Shown here piece by piece: positions 54,309-63,744 of a stretch of 64,000 nt of DNA. Every line of letters begins with the position of its first letter. The stretch's first letter is position 1. The notes below the pieces were generated by a model. That model was not told where the DNA came from, ran no database searches, and saw only the letters and a list, made by a program, of their open reading frames with translations. Location of the stretch: assembly GCF_016909015.1 (NCBI RefSeq), contig NZ_JAFBFA010000009.1, positions 1 to 64,000 on the forward strand, read 5' to 3'. The position numbers were made by a program, and so were the translations under genes. This DNA comes from Gracilibacillus alcaliphilus. GTDB lineage: Bacteria > Bacillota > Bacilli > Bacillales > Amphibacillaceae.

Positions 54309-55808
54309 TTATGAAACAGAAATGGAGGCAGCGCCGCCCGTGGCTAATTCCATCATCGTTTGTTCATTCATTTCCTCTCCAGTTAATTCACCTTGCAAAT
54401 GACCATGATACATGACATATGTCCGATTACATAACCGTAATATTTCTGTAGCCTCACTAGAAAGGATAATAACAGCGATTCCCTCATCAGCTAATCGCAA
54501 AATAATATCATAGATATCTTCTTTGGCACCGACGTCCACTCCTTGGGTTGGATTATCAAGAACCAACACCTTGGGATTAGTAGACAGCCATTTTGCCAAA
54601 ACAACTTTCTGCTGATTGCCTCCAGACAAACTTGTGATATTATTCGAATAATTCCCCATCCGTATCTTTAATGTTTTTTGGAGTTCCGACAATTTCTCTT
54701 TATGTACCGCATGTTGAATAATCCCCCATCTGGCATACTTTTCCCATGAGGCAATCGCACTGTTTTCTACAATATCCATATCTTTAATAATGGCATTCTC
54801 TTTGCGATTTCTTGGCAAATAGCCAATTCCATGCTTGATAGCATCCATAGTGGATCGTATCTTTACTTCTTTGTCATGAAGATAGAGTTTGCCGGAAGTG
54901 ATTTTATCCGCTCCAAAAATCGTTTGAAACAATTCACTCCTGCCATCTCCTAATAAACCAGTAAAACCAACTACCTCTCCCTCATAAACAGAAAAGGAGA
55001 TGTCCCTAAATTTCTGTTCACAAGTCAGCTGTTCTGCCCGAAGTACTTCAGCCCCCTTTTCCCGTTCCCGCACTAACTTATCTGTTCGTACATCATAGCC
55101 AACCATATATCGTGCCAAGTCCTTCGTTGTCACATCTGCTACTTGTCCTTCCGAGACCATTTTCCCATCTCGAAGCACTGTATAGCGGTCACAAACTTCC
55201 ATTACTTCCTTTAATTTATGAGAAATAAAAATAATTCCGACATTCTGTTCCTTTAAACGCTCCATCATCGCAAATACTCGCTCAATTTCGGAATCAGTCA
55301 GTGAAGTGGTAGGTTCATCCATAATAATGACCGATGCCTCCATAATTACGGCCCGACAGATCTCAATGATTTGTTTATAGGATGAATCCAAGTTTTTTAC
55401 CAATGTTCGGGGATCGAGGTCTACTCCCATACGTTCAAAGATCTTCTGTGTCTCTTGGATCATATAGGTATGCTTGACCCTACGAAAACCACTTTTATAT
55501 TCTGATTCCAAGAAAATATTCTCATAAATAGGCAGATCATTAATAAGATTCAATTCTTGGTGAATAAAGCAAATTCCCAAATTAATTGGATGTGCCGGTC
55601 CATCAAACACCACCTTGTTGCCATCTAAATAGATATCCCCTTTATCTGGCTGATGAATTCCTCCCAGTATATTCATTAAGGTTGATTTCCCTGCTCCATT
55701 CTCACCAAGCAAGGCGCAGATCTCTCCTTCATTTATCCTCAAAGATACATCCTTCAGCACATGATTGTTGGCAAATGATTTGTAAATGTGCTTCATTTCC
55801 ACTAACAT
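54309..55808 (-). CDS. Sugar ABC transporter ATP-binding protein, duplicated (RbsA-like)
   Basis: A 500-residue protein with two ABC domains. The first has Walker A GENGAGKST and Walker B VIIMDEPTTSL; its signature is unusual (LDSSYKQIIEICRAV). The second has a degenerate Walker A (GLLGDGRSE), an intact LSGGNQQKVVLAKWL signature and VLVLDNPTQGVDVG. Degeneracy of the second Walker A is normal for RbsA. A longer frame starts at 55856; GGAGGAGTGGG precedes ATG 55808. A 155-bp gap to the permease gene holds no gene. Confidence 0.92.
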   Translation of the reverse strand: MLVEMKHIYKSFANNHVLKDVSLRINEGEICALLGENGAGKSTLMNILGGIHQPDKGDIYLDGNKVVFDGPAHPINLGICFIHQELNLINDLPIYENIFLESEYKSGFRRVKHTYMIQETQKIFERMGVDLDPRTLVKNLDSSYKQIIEICRAVIMEASVIIMDEPTTSLTDSEIERVFAMMERLKEQNVGIIFISHKLKEVMEVCDRYTVLRDGKMVSEGQVADVTTKDLARYMVGYDVRTDKLVREREKGAEVLRAEQLTCEQKFRDISFSVYEGEVVGFTGLLGDGRSELFQTIFGADKITSGKLYLHDKEVKIRSTMDAIKHGIGYLPRNRKENAIIKDMDIVENSAIASWEKYARWGIIQHAVHKEKLSELQKTLKIRMGNYSNNITSLSGGNQQKVVLAKWLSTNPKVLVLDNPTQGVDVGAKEDIYDIILRLADEGIAVIILSSEATEILRLCNRTYVMYHGHLQGELTGEEMNEQTMMELATGGAASISVS

Positions 55809-55887
55809 AACACCCACTCCTCCTGCGAAATGAATGGAAGGGAGTGATGAAACCACTCATCGCTCCCTTTGTCTTCACCGCTTCATC

Positions 55888-56877
55888 TTAATACGGCGAA
55901 TCTGTGTCTAGGAATTCTTCGTAATTTTCACGATCTACGATAGTAGTTGGAATAATAATTTCTTGTTCCACTTCTTCCCCATTTAACAAGTCAACTGCTG
56001 TATCTACCGCATCTCTTACCATCGCCGGACTATATAAGGCCGATTGAATCCAAATATCCTCATTCTCTGGCATCATTTCAAAATACTCTTGCATCCCTCC
56101 ACCGCCAGTCACAACTTGAATATCAGTCCGCCCGGCTTCATCAATGGCTTGCAGCACCCCTACCGATGTCTCATCATCCAAGGAAAAGACCGCGTCGATT
56201 TGATCAACCGATGTCAGAATATCTGAGAAATCGGCTAAACCAGCTTCACGTGTGAATTCTGTCGCATATGTCATAATATTCATATCAGGAGCAATCTCTG
56301 CCATAGTTTCCTCAAATCCCTTGGTACGCAGTTCAGAAACAGAACCAGATGAAGGTACTTCTAACACTACAACATTACCTGTATCGCCGATCTTATCGAC
56401 GATATAATTTGCCCCTTGAATCCCCATATCTTCATTATCACCGGTTACACGATAGACACCTTCTGCATCAATCACGATATCAAAATTGACTACCGTTACT
56501 CCATTATCGATCGCATTCTGAATTGGCACATCCATCCCTTCCCATTGCGGGAACGCAACAATAGCCTCTGCGCCCCATGTCATGAGATCGTCCAGCTGAG
56601 AAGTCATTTGTTCTGCATTACCGCTCGTTTGAATCTGATATTCCACTTGATCTCCCAATTCCTCCAAACGTGCTTCCGCATGATAAGCCACTGCTCCTAC
56701 CCAGCCATGTGTAACTTCAGGTGCCAAAATCCCAATCTTAAACGTCTCTTCGCTTGTTTCGTTATCATCGTCAGGGCCTTCCTCCGCGTCACTGCCTGTC
56801 TGATCGTCTCCACCACAAGCAGCTAATAAAAGTAGTAATAATGCCATCATCGTAAACCAAAACAGCTTCTTTTTCAT
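55888..56877 (-). CDS. Ribose/galactose-type substrate-binding lipoprotein
   Basis: A 329-residue periplasmic-binding-protein-fold lipoprotein (signal ending LLAAC, very acidic linker DDQTGSDAEEGPDDDNETSE). It has the LacI-like fold: KIGILAPEVTHGWVGAVAYH, VVVLEVPSSGSVSELRTKGF, FSLDDETSVGVLQAI. First gene of the importer operon. The acidic linker suits a salt-tolerant organism. Confidence 0.9.
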   Translation of the reverse strand: MKKKLFWFTMMALLLLLLAACGGDDQTGSDAEEGPDDDNETSEETFKIGILAPEVTHGWVGAVAYHAEARLEELGDQVEYQIQTSGNAEQMTSQLDDLMTWGAEAIVAFPQWEGMDVPIQNAIDNGVTVVNFDIVIDAEGVYRVTGDNEDMGIQGANYIVDKIGDTGNVVVLEVPSSGSVSELRTKGFEETMAEIAPDMNIMTYATEFTREAGLADFSDILTSVDQIDAVFSLDDETSVGVLQAIDEAGRTDIQVVTGGGGMQEYFEMMPENEDIWIQSALYSPAMVRDAVDTAVDLLNGEEVEQEIIIPTTIVDRENYEEFLDTDSPY

Positions 56878-57338
56878 AATTAACCCCCTAATTTATTTAT
56901 GGTGCATCAAGAAACTCAGTTATCTTTCTTATTCATATTAATATATGGGGCAAAATAGACTACTAACACTGAAAAAAATGGGTTACATAAGATGGGGAAA
57001 TTTGGGGAGTAATACTGATAAAGAAAGATGTAAACTGCAGGTAACACCTCTTTAAAAAAGTGGTTCCCTACTTCCCTTTTGTTTTTCAAATAAAGATCAA
57101 AAACAGGTAGTAAGGATGAGTTAGTAAGTCTTGAATATTTTTTGTAAACGCCTTTAAAAATTAACTATATATAGCTAACTACTTCCCTGTAAAAACTTGT
57201 TTAGACACTGAAAATTCAAAGAATAACTAGCTCATTAGAACTATTATAGAAGATATTCAACACAGTAACACATCTAATTCCTACATTGACTTGCTTTTCC
57301 ATTCCTTAAAAAAGGTGCTCACTTTTTTCCATCAAAAA
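56878..57338. other. Promoter region of the ribose-type importer
   Basis: No gene. A cre-like TGTAAACGCCTTTA lies at 57143-57156 (12 of 14 positions), about 265 bp above the lipoprotein start; its link to the operon is uncertain. Confidence 0.35.
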
Positions 57339-57364
57339 AAGACAGTCCTCCCAAGAACTGTCTT
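57331..57364 (-). terminator. Terminator of the 57.4-58.0 kb lipoprotein gene
   Basis: On the minus strand AAGACAGT/ACTGTCTT (57357-57364/57339-57346) followed by seven T. Directly after the stop codon. Confidence 0.85.
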
Positions 57365-57370
57365 AATCAT

Positions 57371-58021
57371 CTATTCTCCTGCATTTTCCAAAGCCTCTGG
57401 ATAGTGAATGGTATCAAATTCTTCACCATCTGTATTTTCCACATGGATTGTTACATTATATTCATCTGGAGCGGCACCATCATATAATTGATATAACATG
57501 GCAGCAAGTCCTATGCCAAACGCACCAAAACCATCCAAACTATTCTCATACTGCTCTTGATCTACTATCATAGTGAATTCCGAAAAATCATCATTACCGC
57601 TAACCTCCTGTATAGAAGGAAAGTCCTCACTGTTCGCAATTTCCTCAACAGATTGATTAATTTGTTCTCTCAGTTCATCCATCATTTCTTGATGTTTAGA
57701 CTTAGACATCTTATAGGTCAAACTGCCATCCTCATTCTCCGTTAATTCCATTCCTTCTGCTTCTGCATTCGCAAATGTTGCTTCTTTGTCTTCTACTAGT
57801 GTGTCAGCCATTGTAGCAGGCAATGTTACCTCTACATTTAACAAACCTTTATCCACCTCAACTGCTTCCTCTGCGGATTCTGTATCCTCCGCTTCTGACT
57901 CCTGAGTCTCCACTTCCTCAGGTTCATTATTCGCACTATCCTGTTCAGACTCTTCTGGATCATTGCCGCCACACGCTGATAACACGAACAAAATAATCAA
58001 AAATAATAATAGCTTTTTCAA
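57371..58021 (-). CDS. Acidic lipoprotein of unknown function
   Basis: A 216-residue lipoprotein: signal LLLFLIILFVLSAC, a long Glu/Ser/Thr linker (about 20-58), then a domain starting LLNVEVTLPATMADTLVEDK that resembles Bacillaceae surface lipoproteins of unknown role. No catalytic motif. AGGAGGGG lies before the ATG. Not homologous by eye to the lipoprotein at 49.6 kb. Confidence 0.82.
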   Translation of the reverse strand: MKKLLLFLIILFVLSACGGNDPEESEQDSANNEPEEVETQESEAEDTESAEEAVEVDKGLLNVEVTLPATMADTLVEDKEATFANAEAEGMELTENEDGSLTYKMSKSKHQEMMDELREQINQSVEEIANSEDFPSIQEVSGNDDFSEFTMIVDQEQYENSLDGFGAFGIGLAAMLYQLYDGAAPDEYNVTIHVENTDGEEFDTIHYPEALENAGE

Positions 58022-58385
58022 AAAACTACCCCTCCTTTTATGTATTAGGTATTACTTCATATCCATTGTATATTGTCTAACCGTTAAAGTAAATTAATTC
58101 CATTCATGTATCATTTTTTATTGTTTGCTGGTAAGAGACTACATCCCACGAAATAAAAAAATACTAACAGAAGGAGTAAACAAACTCTCGGACATGTACA
58201 TCTTCGTTTTTCTAATGACGAATTGTAATATTAAGTGCAACACCTAGAAACATGATAAAAATAAAAACAGCCCATAACGACTTTGTGTATATATGCAAGA
58301 AAAGTAAACATTTTATAAAAGGTTTCAATGAGGTGAGTAATCGCAATCCTACGTCTTTCAGACTTAGCTTACCATATTTTCTTTT
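58022..58385. other. Intergenic region, nothing recognised
   Basis: AT-rich stretch between a lipoprotein gene start and the end of a TetR gene; both genes point left. No gene, strong hairpin or operator seen. Confidence 0.3.
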
Positions 58386-58988
58386 CTATTCTCTCCTGTC
58401 TGGTGCAATTCCTTTAATTAACATCTCCGTCCATTCCTCTGTATAATCTTTTATTTTTTCATATATTTGCGGGTTGGAAACACCTTCTACAATTGCCTGA
58501 AAATACAGCATTAAAAATTCATCAGAATATTTCAAGTCCACTTTCCCCTCTTTACGACCTCGATGGAATAACTCTAACATCATCATAAAATTTTGTTGGG
58601 TATATTGCTGCATAATACGAGAAAATCCGTCTTCAGTCTTTTCAGTGTAGTAATCCATCATTTTTAGATAAAATGGCTTATTGATTTGATTTAAAAATCT
58701 AATTTTATTTCGACTCAATGCAATAAGAGTTTCCTCAAATGGTTTATTTTCATTCATAATTTCTTTCGCTGTTGCTATCATTTGTGTTATAAAATGTTCG
58801 AAAACTTTTTGAATAAGCTTCTCTTTGCTACCAAAATATTTAAAAATGGTGGTTTTCGCAATATTAGCATGTTTAACAATATCCTCTATGGTGATGTTTC
58901 CAACATCAGCCTCTCTATTCATCAGCTCAAAAGTTACTTCTAAAACTTTCTTTTTCTTTTCTTCTGTTCGTTTTTCAAAACCATTCAA
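58386..58988 (-). CDS. TetR-family regulator
   Basis: About 200 residues. N-terminal HTH IEDIVKHANIAKTTIFKYFG and a helical C-terminal ligand domain. AGGTGAT is best spaced for a TTG start at 58988 (LNGFEKRTEEK); the ATG at 59003 abuts a GAGG. An inverted repeat at 59104-59157 lies upstream and may be its operator. The next gene rightward encodes an alpha/beta hydrolase, a possible target. Confidence 0.85.
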   Translation of the reverse strand: MNGFEKRTEEKKKKVLEVTFELMNREADVGNITIEDIVKHANIAKTTIFKYFGSKEKLIQKVFEHFITQMIATAKEIMNENKPFEETLIALSRNKIRFLNQINKPFYLKMMDYYTEKTEDGFSRIMQQYTQQNFMMMLELFHRGRKEGKVDLKYSDEFLMLYFQAIVEGVSNPQIYEKIKDYTEEWTEMLIKGIAPDRRE

Positions 58989-59103
58989 TTTTATCACCTG
59001 CATCCTCTATTTCATTAAAATTGCTTTTCTAATAAATGTGTTTTCATTTCTATTATACATTTATTTTATATACTTTAAAACAAAAATAGTGTTTTTTTAT
59101 TGA

Positions 59104-59157
59104 TTTAACACCATAAAAGTAATATTATTATACTAATATATGTATTATGGTGTTAAA
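59104..59157. promoter_or_regulatory. Inverted repeat between TetR and alpha/beta hydrolase genes
   Basis: TTTAACACCATAA (59104-59116) and its exact inverse (59145-59157) are 28 bp apart. Could be a pair of operator half-sites for the divergent TetR gene or the ends of a lost small element. The stretch to 59439 also holds a ribosome-site-led stub ATG at 59289 (MTYIVKL) without a gene. Confidence 0.5.
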
Positions 59158-59439
59158 CTAAGTCAATATTGAAAAAAATCAAATCAATATGAACAAAATC
59201 ACTATCAATAGTATTATTTTTGTTTTCATTTTCTTCTTAAACTGGGATACACATTATTAATTTTATTAAAGAAGGAATGTGAATCTTATGACATACATTG
59301 TGAAATTGTAAGTCTTGCAAGGAATTTCAATAAGTTTCAAGCGCTAAGCAACTTGACATTCACAGCAGCTGCTTGAGAAGTTGTAGACTAAATCGGGCAA
59401 AAGGTAACTTTTGGATAAAAAAACAAAGGAGGAAAAGAT

Positions 59440-60327
59440 ATGCCTGCTTATAAGACCAATGTTCAGATCGGTCATGTGACAACTGAGGGTGACACACTAT
59501 ACTTCGAGGTACGTGGACAGGGGGACCCATTACTGATGATTTCACCTGGTGGTGGCGATGCCGATCATTTTATGCAAATAGCAGACATTCTCAGTGACGA
59601 ATTCAAGGTCATCACGTATGACCGACGCGGAAATGCACGAAGCACCGGGAACTATCCCCAAAATTTTGAAATTAGTCAACAGAGCCGGGACGCTGCAGCT
59701 ATCCTGAGAGCGGCAGGAGAAACGTCGGCCTATGTCCTTGGAAACAGCAGCGGTGCAAACATTGCACTGGACTTGGCAAAAACACAGCCGCATGCTTGCC
59801 GAGCTGTGATCCCTCACGAACCACCTGTCCCCGGTATTCTCCCGGAATCCAAAAAATGGAGCCGTTTTTTTGCAAGTGTCTACAAAACCGGATGCGGTAT
59901 AGGCGGACCCAACCTCGCAGCATTGCGATTTATCATGGGAATTCAAGAGCCCGTAAAGCAGTTGAGCAAGGCACACAAACAGTCAGACGAGTATGCCAAA
60001 GATCAACGTATACAACCGGACCAACCTCGTATCAGTAATACTGATGCCGTTAACGTGTTGATCAAAAATGAACTTCTTCCTGTAACAAACTATCTACCCG
60101 ACACCGACAGAATTATGAAGAACGGCGTAAACCTGTTTATCGGAATGGGGAGCTGGGCTTCTGGCAATAAGACTTGGTTGGGACGAACGGCAATGATCTT
60201 GGCAGACAGGTTAGGTTGTGAAATGGTAACATTCCCCGGTCATCATGGATCATTCATGGATATGCCCGAGAAGTGGTCTTCGGTCTTGAGGGATGTGTTG
60301 CATAGAGCACAAAAGAAGAATTCGTAG
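59440..60327 (+). CDS. Alpha/beta hydrolase
   Basis: A 295-residue alpha/beta-fold hydrolase. Oxyanion region MISPGGGDADHF, YDRRGNARST, nucleophile elbow GNSSGA (about 105-110) and final His in FPGHHGSF. Cytosolic, substrate unknown. AAAGGAGGAA precedes the ATG. Base composition is richer in GC than its neighbours, which hints at transfer. Confidence 0.88.
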   Translation: MPAYKTNVQIGHVTTEGDTLYFEVRGQGDPLLMISPGGGDADHFMQIADILSDEFKVITYDRRGNARSTGNYPQNFEISQQSRDAAAILRAAGETSAYVLGNSSGANIALDLAKTQPHACRAVIPHEPPVPGILPESKKWSRFFASVYKTGCGIGGPNLAALRFIMGIQEPVKQLSKAHKQSDEYAKDQRIQPDQPRISNTDAVNVLIKNELLPVTNYLPDTDRIMKNGVNLFIGMGSWASGNKTWLGRTAMILADRLGCEMVTFPGHHGSFMDMPEKWSSVLRDVLHRAQKKNS

Positions 60328-60531
60328 AAAGTAACGAGATAATAAAGCAAACGTTCGCTCATTTAGACTTTTCCATTGAAGAATCAACTATCGGTACGAT
60401 TATGATGGTTTTGGTTGCTGCACAGCTTGGAAACTATATTCAAGAGCTTTATCACAAAAATGAGCTGGAAACTCACAAATCATGTTCCCTGTAATTTGTG
60501 AATCCAAATATTAAAATGGAAGGTGTGTAAA
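60328..60531 (+). other. Short gap with a possible gene tail
   Basis: A frame without start reads FAHLDFSIEESTIGTIMMVL then NYIQELYHKNELETHKS to a stop near 60495. Looks protein-like, perhaps the C terminus of a lost gene; family not recognised. Confidence 0.25.
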
Positions 60532-60915
60532 TTGTCCAAAGTTTTAATAGCGATTTCAAGGATTGGTTTAGGTTTCATCTTTCTTATCGCAGGTTTAAAT
60601 GGTTATTTTGTCATCTTTAATTTTGAACCATTTATTGCAACCAGCCCTGAGGCAATGTCATTATTCGAATTTGGTTATCTATTAATAATTGAAAAATCAT
60701 TAGAAGTAATATGTGGTGTTTTACTAATAGTCAATAGGTTTGTTCCATTAGCACTTGCCATATTATCACCAATTATTGTAAACATTTTCTTACTTCATTT
60801 GTTTCTTGATCGTTCTTTACTTCTTCTAGCAATCATTCTCGTTGTCATGCAAAGTTACTTATTGTTTTGTTACAGAAAAAACTTTACAAAGTTATTGGAG
60901 AAAAAACCTTTTTAA
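60532..60915 (+). CDS. Small DoxX-like membrane protein
   Basis: A 127-residue protein with four hydrophobic helices (about 5-28, 45-67, 70-92, 95-115), beginning LSKVLIAISRIGLGFIFLIA and containing GLNGYF, as in DoxX/DoxD-like proteins. Role uncertain. TTG start at 60532 with GGAAGGTG upstream; GTG 60523 overlaps that site. Confidence 0.7.
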   Translation: MSKVLIAISRIGLGFIFLIAGLNGYFVIFNFEPFIATSPEAMSLFEFGYLLIIEKSLEVICGVLLIVNRFVPLALAILSPIIVNIFLLHLFLDRSLLLLAIILVVMQSYLLFCYRKNFTKLLEKKPF

Positions 60916-61086
60916 ACAACATAGTTTCTTTTTAAATATGCAGAAGATTAGTTGAATTTCCATACCAGTTTATAAATAGTGATTATTTGGGTTTTTTAAT
61001 ACTTCTACAACTTTTTCGATTCCTATATCAATTTGATTCTCATCGACGTTTGAAACATTTATTTTCAAAATCCGCTCACGATAAAA

Positions 61087-61347
61087 AGGGTCCAAATAAT
61101 TTCTGGTGGGACCGGAACGCTCGCTGGGGCAACAAAATGGCTTTTTGAAAATACAGACCACATATCAGTAGTCGGCAGAAATAAACACAGGTTAGAACGG
61201 CTTCATCCAAGGTATGACAAAGGTAATTTCCGACTCATCACCACTCGCGATGTTAGCGCCAATTATAGCCAACATTTTTTTAGTAGCCCTGTAAATGATG
61301 GTACTAGTACAGTAGGTAATTTTATTTATGATATAAGCTTCAAGTAA
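61087..61347 (+). pseudogene. Fragment of a short-chain dehydrogenase/reductase
   Basis: An open frame without start reads IISGGTGTLAGATKWLFE, then HISVVGRNKHRLERLHPRY and a C-terminal segment ending NFIYDISFK at about 61347. The opening is an NAD(P)-binding GxxGxxAG nest of an SDR. The gene is truncated at both ends or internally deleted (about 85 codons of 180-250). Confidence 0.5.
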
Positions 61348-61576
61348 ATCATAAATAAGAAAAAGCCTTTATTTAAAGAAATTAATTCATGAGGCGTGGC
61401 TCCCCCGAAGGGTAAAAACGCAGGGCCCTGACTCACGAAAAAACGAGGGAACCGACGCTTAGAACCACAATCATCGATACATCGATGAATAGAAACCAAA
61501 AGGGCTTTCAGAGATCCGGATCCAACTGGAAATTCCTCTTGGAAGAGCTCAATACTATCATACGAGGAGGCAGAAG
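61348..61576. other. Leader/intergenic region before the epimerase-like gene
   Basis: GC-richer than surroundings, with several short stems and no reading frame. May include promoter and leader of the next gene; not assigned. Confidence 0.25.
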
Positions 61577-62593
61577 ATGAGAATTTTAATTATTGGTGGA
61601 ACAAAATTCATTGGTCCTCATGTTATTCGTTTATTATTGGAAGAAGGCCACGATTTGACGTTATTTCATAGAGGAAAAACAAGCACAAATTTATCAGAAA
61701 ATATTCAGCGTATATTTGGTGATCGCAATAAATTAGATCAACATAGCAATGTTCTTCAAAAAGTAAAAGCCGATGTTGTTCTGGATATGATTCCTTATTC
61801 AGAGAAAGATGCGCAAATGGTGATGAAAGTATTTTCAGGGTTCGCAGAGCGTGTGGTTGCCATTAGCAGTGCAGATGTCTATAGAGCATACGAAATCCTT
61901 CACCGTATAAAAGCTGGTCCCGTTCAAGAAATTCCTTTAAAAGAAACTGATGAACTAAGAAGTACGTTCTATCCATACCGAGGGAAAATACAAGAAGACT
62001 TTGCCCACGATTATGAGAAAATACTGGTGGAAAAAACTGTTCTTAACGATACTAATTTTCCCGGAACTGTTTTGAGACTGCCAATGGTTTATGGTCCACA
62101 TGATCCACAACGGAGAATGTTTGAATATATTCAGCGAATGAAAGACGAACGACCATATATTTTATTAGATGAACGAATGTCCGATTGGAAGACTTCCATG
62201 GGATATGTAGAGAACGTCGCCTCTGCCGTTGTTATGACTATGTTAAAAAAAGATACTGCTTCCCATGTATTAAATATTGGAGAGAAGGAGCCATTATCGA
62301 TGCTTGAGCGGATTAAAGAAATTGGGAAAGTTATGAATTGGAAAGGACAAGTGATTTCGGTTCCTGAAGGGTATTTACAAAATGAAATACCTTTTGACAC
62401 CCAGCAAGAACTTGTTTTGGACACGACCAAAATACGTGAGCGATTTAATTATATGGAAGCAATTTCTCATGATGAAGGGATAAGAAGGACTGTCCAATGG
62501 GAGCTGGCTAATCTACCCAATGAATCTCCATTTGATTACAATCAAGAAGACAGGATGATTCACACATTAAACCTGGAAAATGGGCGCCATTAA
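61577..62593 (+). CDS. NAD-dependent epimerase/dehydratase-family protein
   Basis: A 338-residue extended SDR. N-terminal Rossmann GGTKFIGPHV (about 7-16) and VAISSADVYRAYE; the usual YxxxK is replaced by YPYRGK near 137-142. Members of this atypical family bind NAD and may act on nucleotide sugars. ACGAGGAGG precedes the ATG. Followed by an IS30 remnant. Substrate unknown. Confidence 0.8.
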   Translation: MRILIIGGTKFIGPHVIRLLLEEGHDLTLFHRGKTSTNLSENIQRIFGDRNKLDQHSNVLQKVKADVVLDMIPYSEKDAQMVMKVFSGFAERVVAISSADVYRAYEILHRIKAGPVQEIPLKETDELRSTFYPYRGKIQEDFAHDYEKILVEKTVLNDTNFPGTVLRLPMVYGPHDPQRRMFEYIQRMKDERPYILLDERMSDWKTSMGYVENVASAVVMTMLKKDTASHVLNIGEKEPLSMLERIKEIGKVMNWKGQVISVPEGYLQNEIPFDTQQELVLDTTKIRERFNYMEAISHDEGIRRTVQWELANLPNESPFDYNQEDRMIHTLNLENGRH

Positions 62594-62614
62594 GCGGGGC
62601 GGCTTATTAGGGGG

Positions 62615-63137
62615 GGTTTAGGGACACCTATTCGAAAAAGATCCAGAGAGATTCGAAAACAGCAAACTTTTGGCCATTGGGAGCTCGATAGCGTTGTCTC
62701 CAGCCGTGGAAAGAGTAAGGGATGTTTCGCCACATTTGTAGAACGAAAAACCAGAAGAGTCGTCGCAATCAAAATGCCAAATCGCTCTGCTGACTCCATG
62801 GAATACGCGATTAAAACGTTACATAAACGATTGCCCCTGGTGCCTTTCAGACAGCCACCGTAGACAGAGACAAAGAGTTCGCTTGTTATCGGATCATTGA
62901 ACAAGATACCGGCATCCAAGTGTATTTTGCGGATCCTTATTCCTCCTGCAACGTGGCAGTAATGAAAATGCGAATGGCCTTTTAAGAGAGTGCTTCCCGA
63001 AGAAAACGGATTTAGCCAACGTTTCTAATGATGAATTAGAACAAGCTCTATCTCTTATTAACAATCGACCAAGAAAATGCTTGAATTGGAAAACGACACA
63101 CGAAGCGTTTCAGGTGGAACTGTTGCACTTAATTTGA
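62615..63137 (+). pseudogene. IS30-family transposase remnant
   Basis: 5'-truncated and frameshifted. Readable parts: RSREIRKQQTFGHWELDSVV, KGCFATFVERKTRRVVAIKM, SADSMEYAIKTLHKRLP, TATVDRDKEFACYRIIEQ, VYFADPYSS, then in other frames ECFPKKTDLANVSNDELEQA and NNRPRKCLNWKTTHEAF to a stop at 63135-63137. The DDE core is typical of IS30. The N-terminal HTH part is missing. No functional copy in the window. Confidence 0.85.
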
Positions 63138-63156
63138 CAAAACGTCTAATAAACAT

Positions 63157-63206
63157 AACAAGCTGCTGCACAACTGACTTCTTAATTGTGCAGCAGCTTG
63201 TTTATC
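63157..63206. terminator. Strong hairpin terminator between the IS30 remnant and dps
   Basis: A perfect 17-bp stem (63157-63173 with 63186-63202) with a 12-nt loop; TTT follows on the plus strand. It could end dps from the right or rightward transcripts. Confidence 0.7.
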
Positions 63207-63258
63207 AACTATTCCTGCCATACTCATGTAAATAAGATGTGCTCTTAGAGGGCGGTAC

Positions 63259-63744
63259 TTAATTGGAGATTCCATCTGTTAAATGGGATTCCAAAAACCA
63301 CAAATCTTTATCCAATGCTCGGGATACTTCCGTAAATAGATCGGATGTATTTGGATCCTCATCAGCAGAAATGTCAACTGCTTCCCGAATATTATTTGCT
63401 GCCGTTGCCCAGCTTTCTGTCAATGCTTCGAGCACAGCAATATCTTTTGTATTGTGAAGTTCCCAAGCAGGGAGTCTTGTTTCTGAAGGTATAAACTGAA
63501 CTGGTTTCCCTGCAGTTCCGCCCAGACTACCAGCTTGTTCTGCAAGAGAATCAATTAGTTCCGGAAGATGACCGGCTAATTCATCAAAAAACTCATGATA
63601 AGCAATGAAATTCGAACCGCGTACATTCCAATGTGCCAACTTTGTTTGAATAAAAAGATCAGTTAAATCCGTTACATGCTGGTTAAGAAGTTCTATCATA
63701 TGCTCTCTAGATTTTTCTGAATGTGCTTTTCTGAATGTGTTCAT
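63259..63744 (-). CDS. dps: Dps-type DNA protection/iron-storage protein
   Basis: A 161-residue ferritin-like protein that forms dodecamers and oxidises iron with peroxide. Ferroxidase residues lie in LAHWNVRGSNFIAYHEFFDEL (His near 38, His near 50, Asp and Glu following). No Lys-rich N-terminal tail. It resembles the longer Dps type of many bacteria more than short MrgA. TAGGAGG precedes the ATG. No PerR box was recognised upstream. Confidence 0.92.
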   Translation of the reverse strand: MNTFRKAHSEKSREHMIELLNQHVTDLTDLFIQTKLAHWNVRGSNFIAYHEFFDELAGHLPELIDSLAEQAGSLGGTAGKPVQFIPSETRLPAWELHNTKDIAVLEALTESWATAANNIREAVDISADEDPNTSDLFTEVSRALDKDLWFLESHLTDGISN

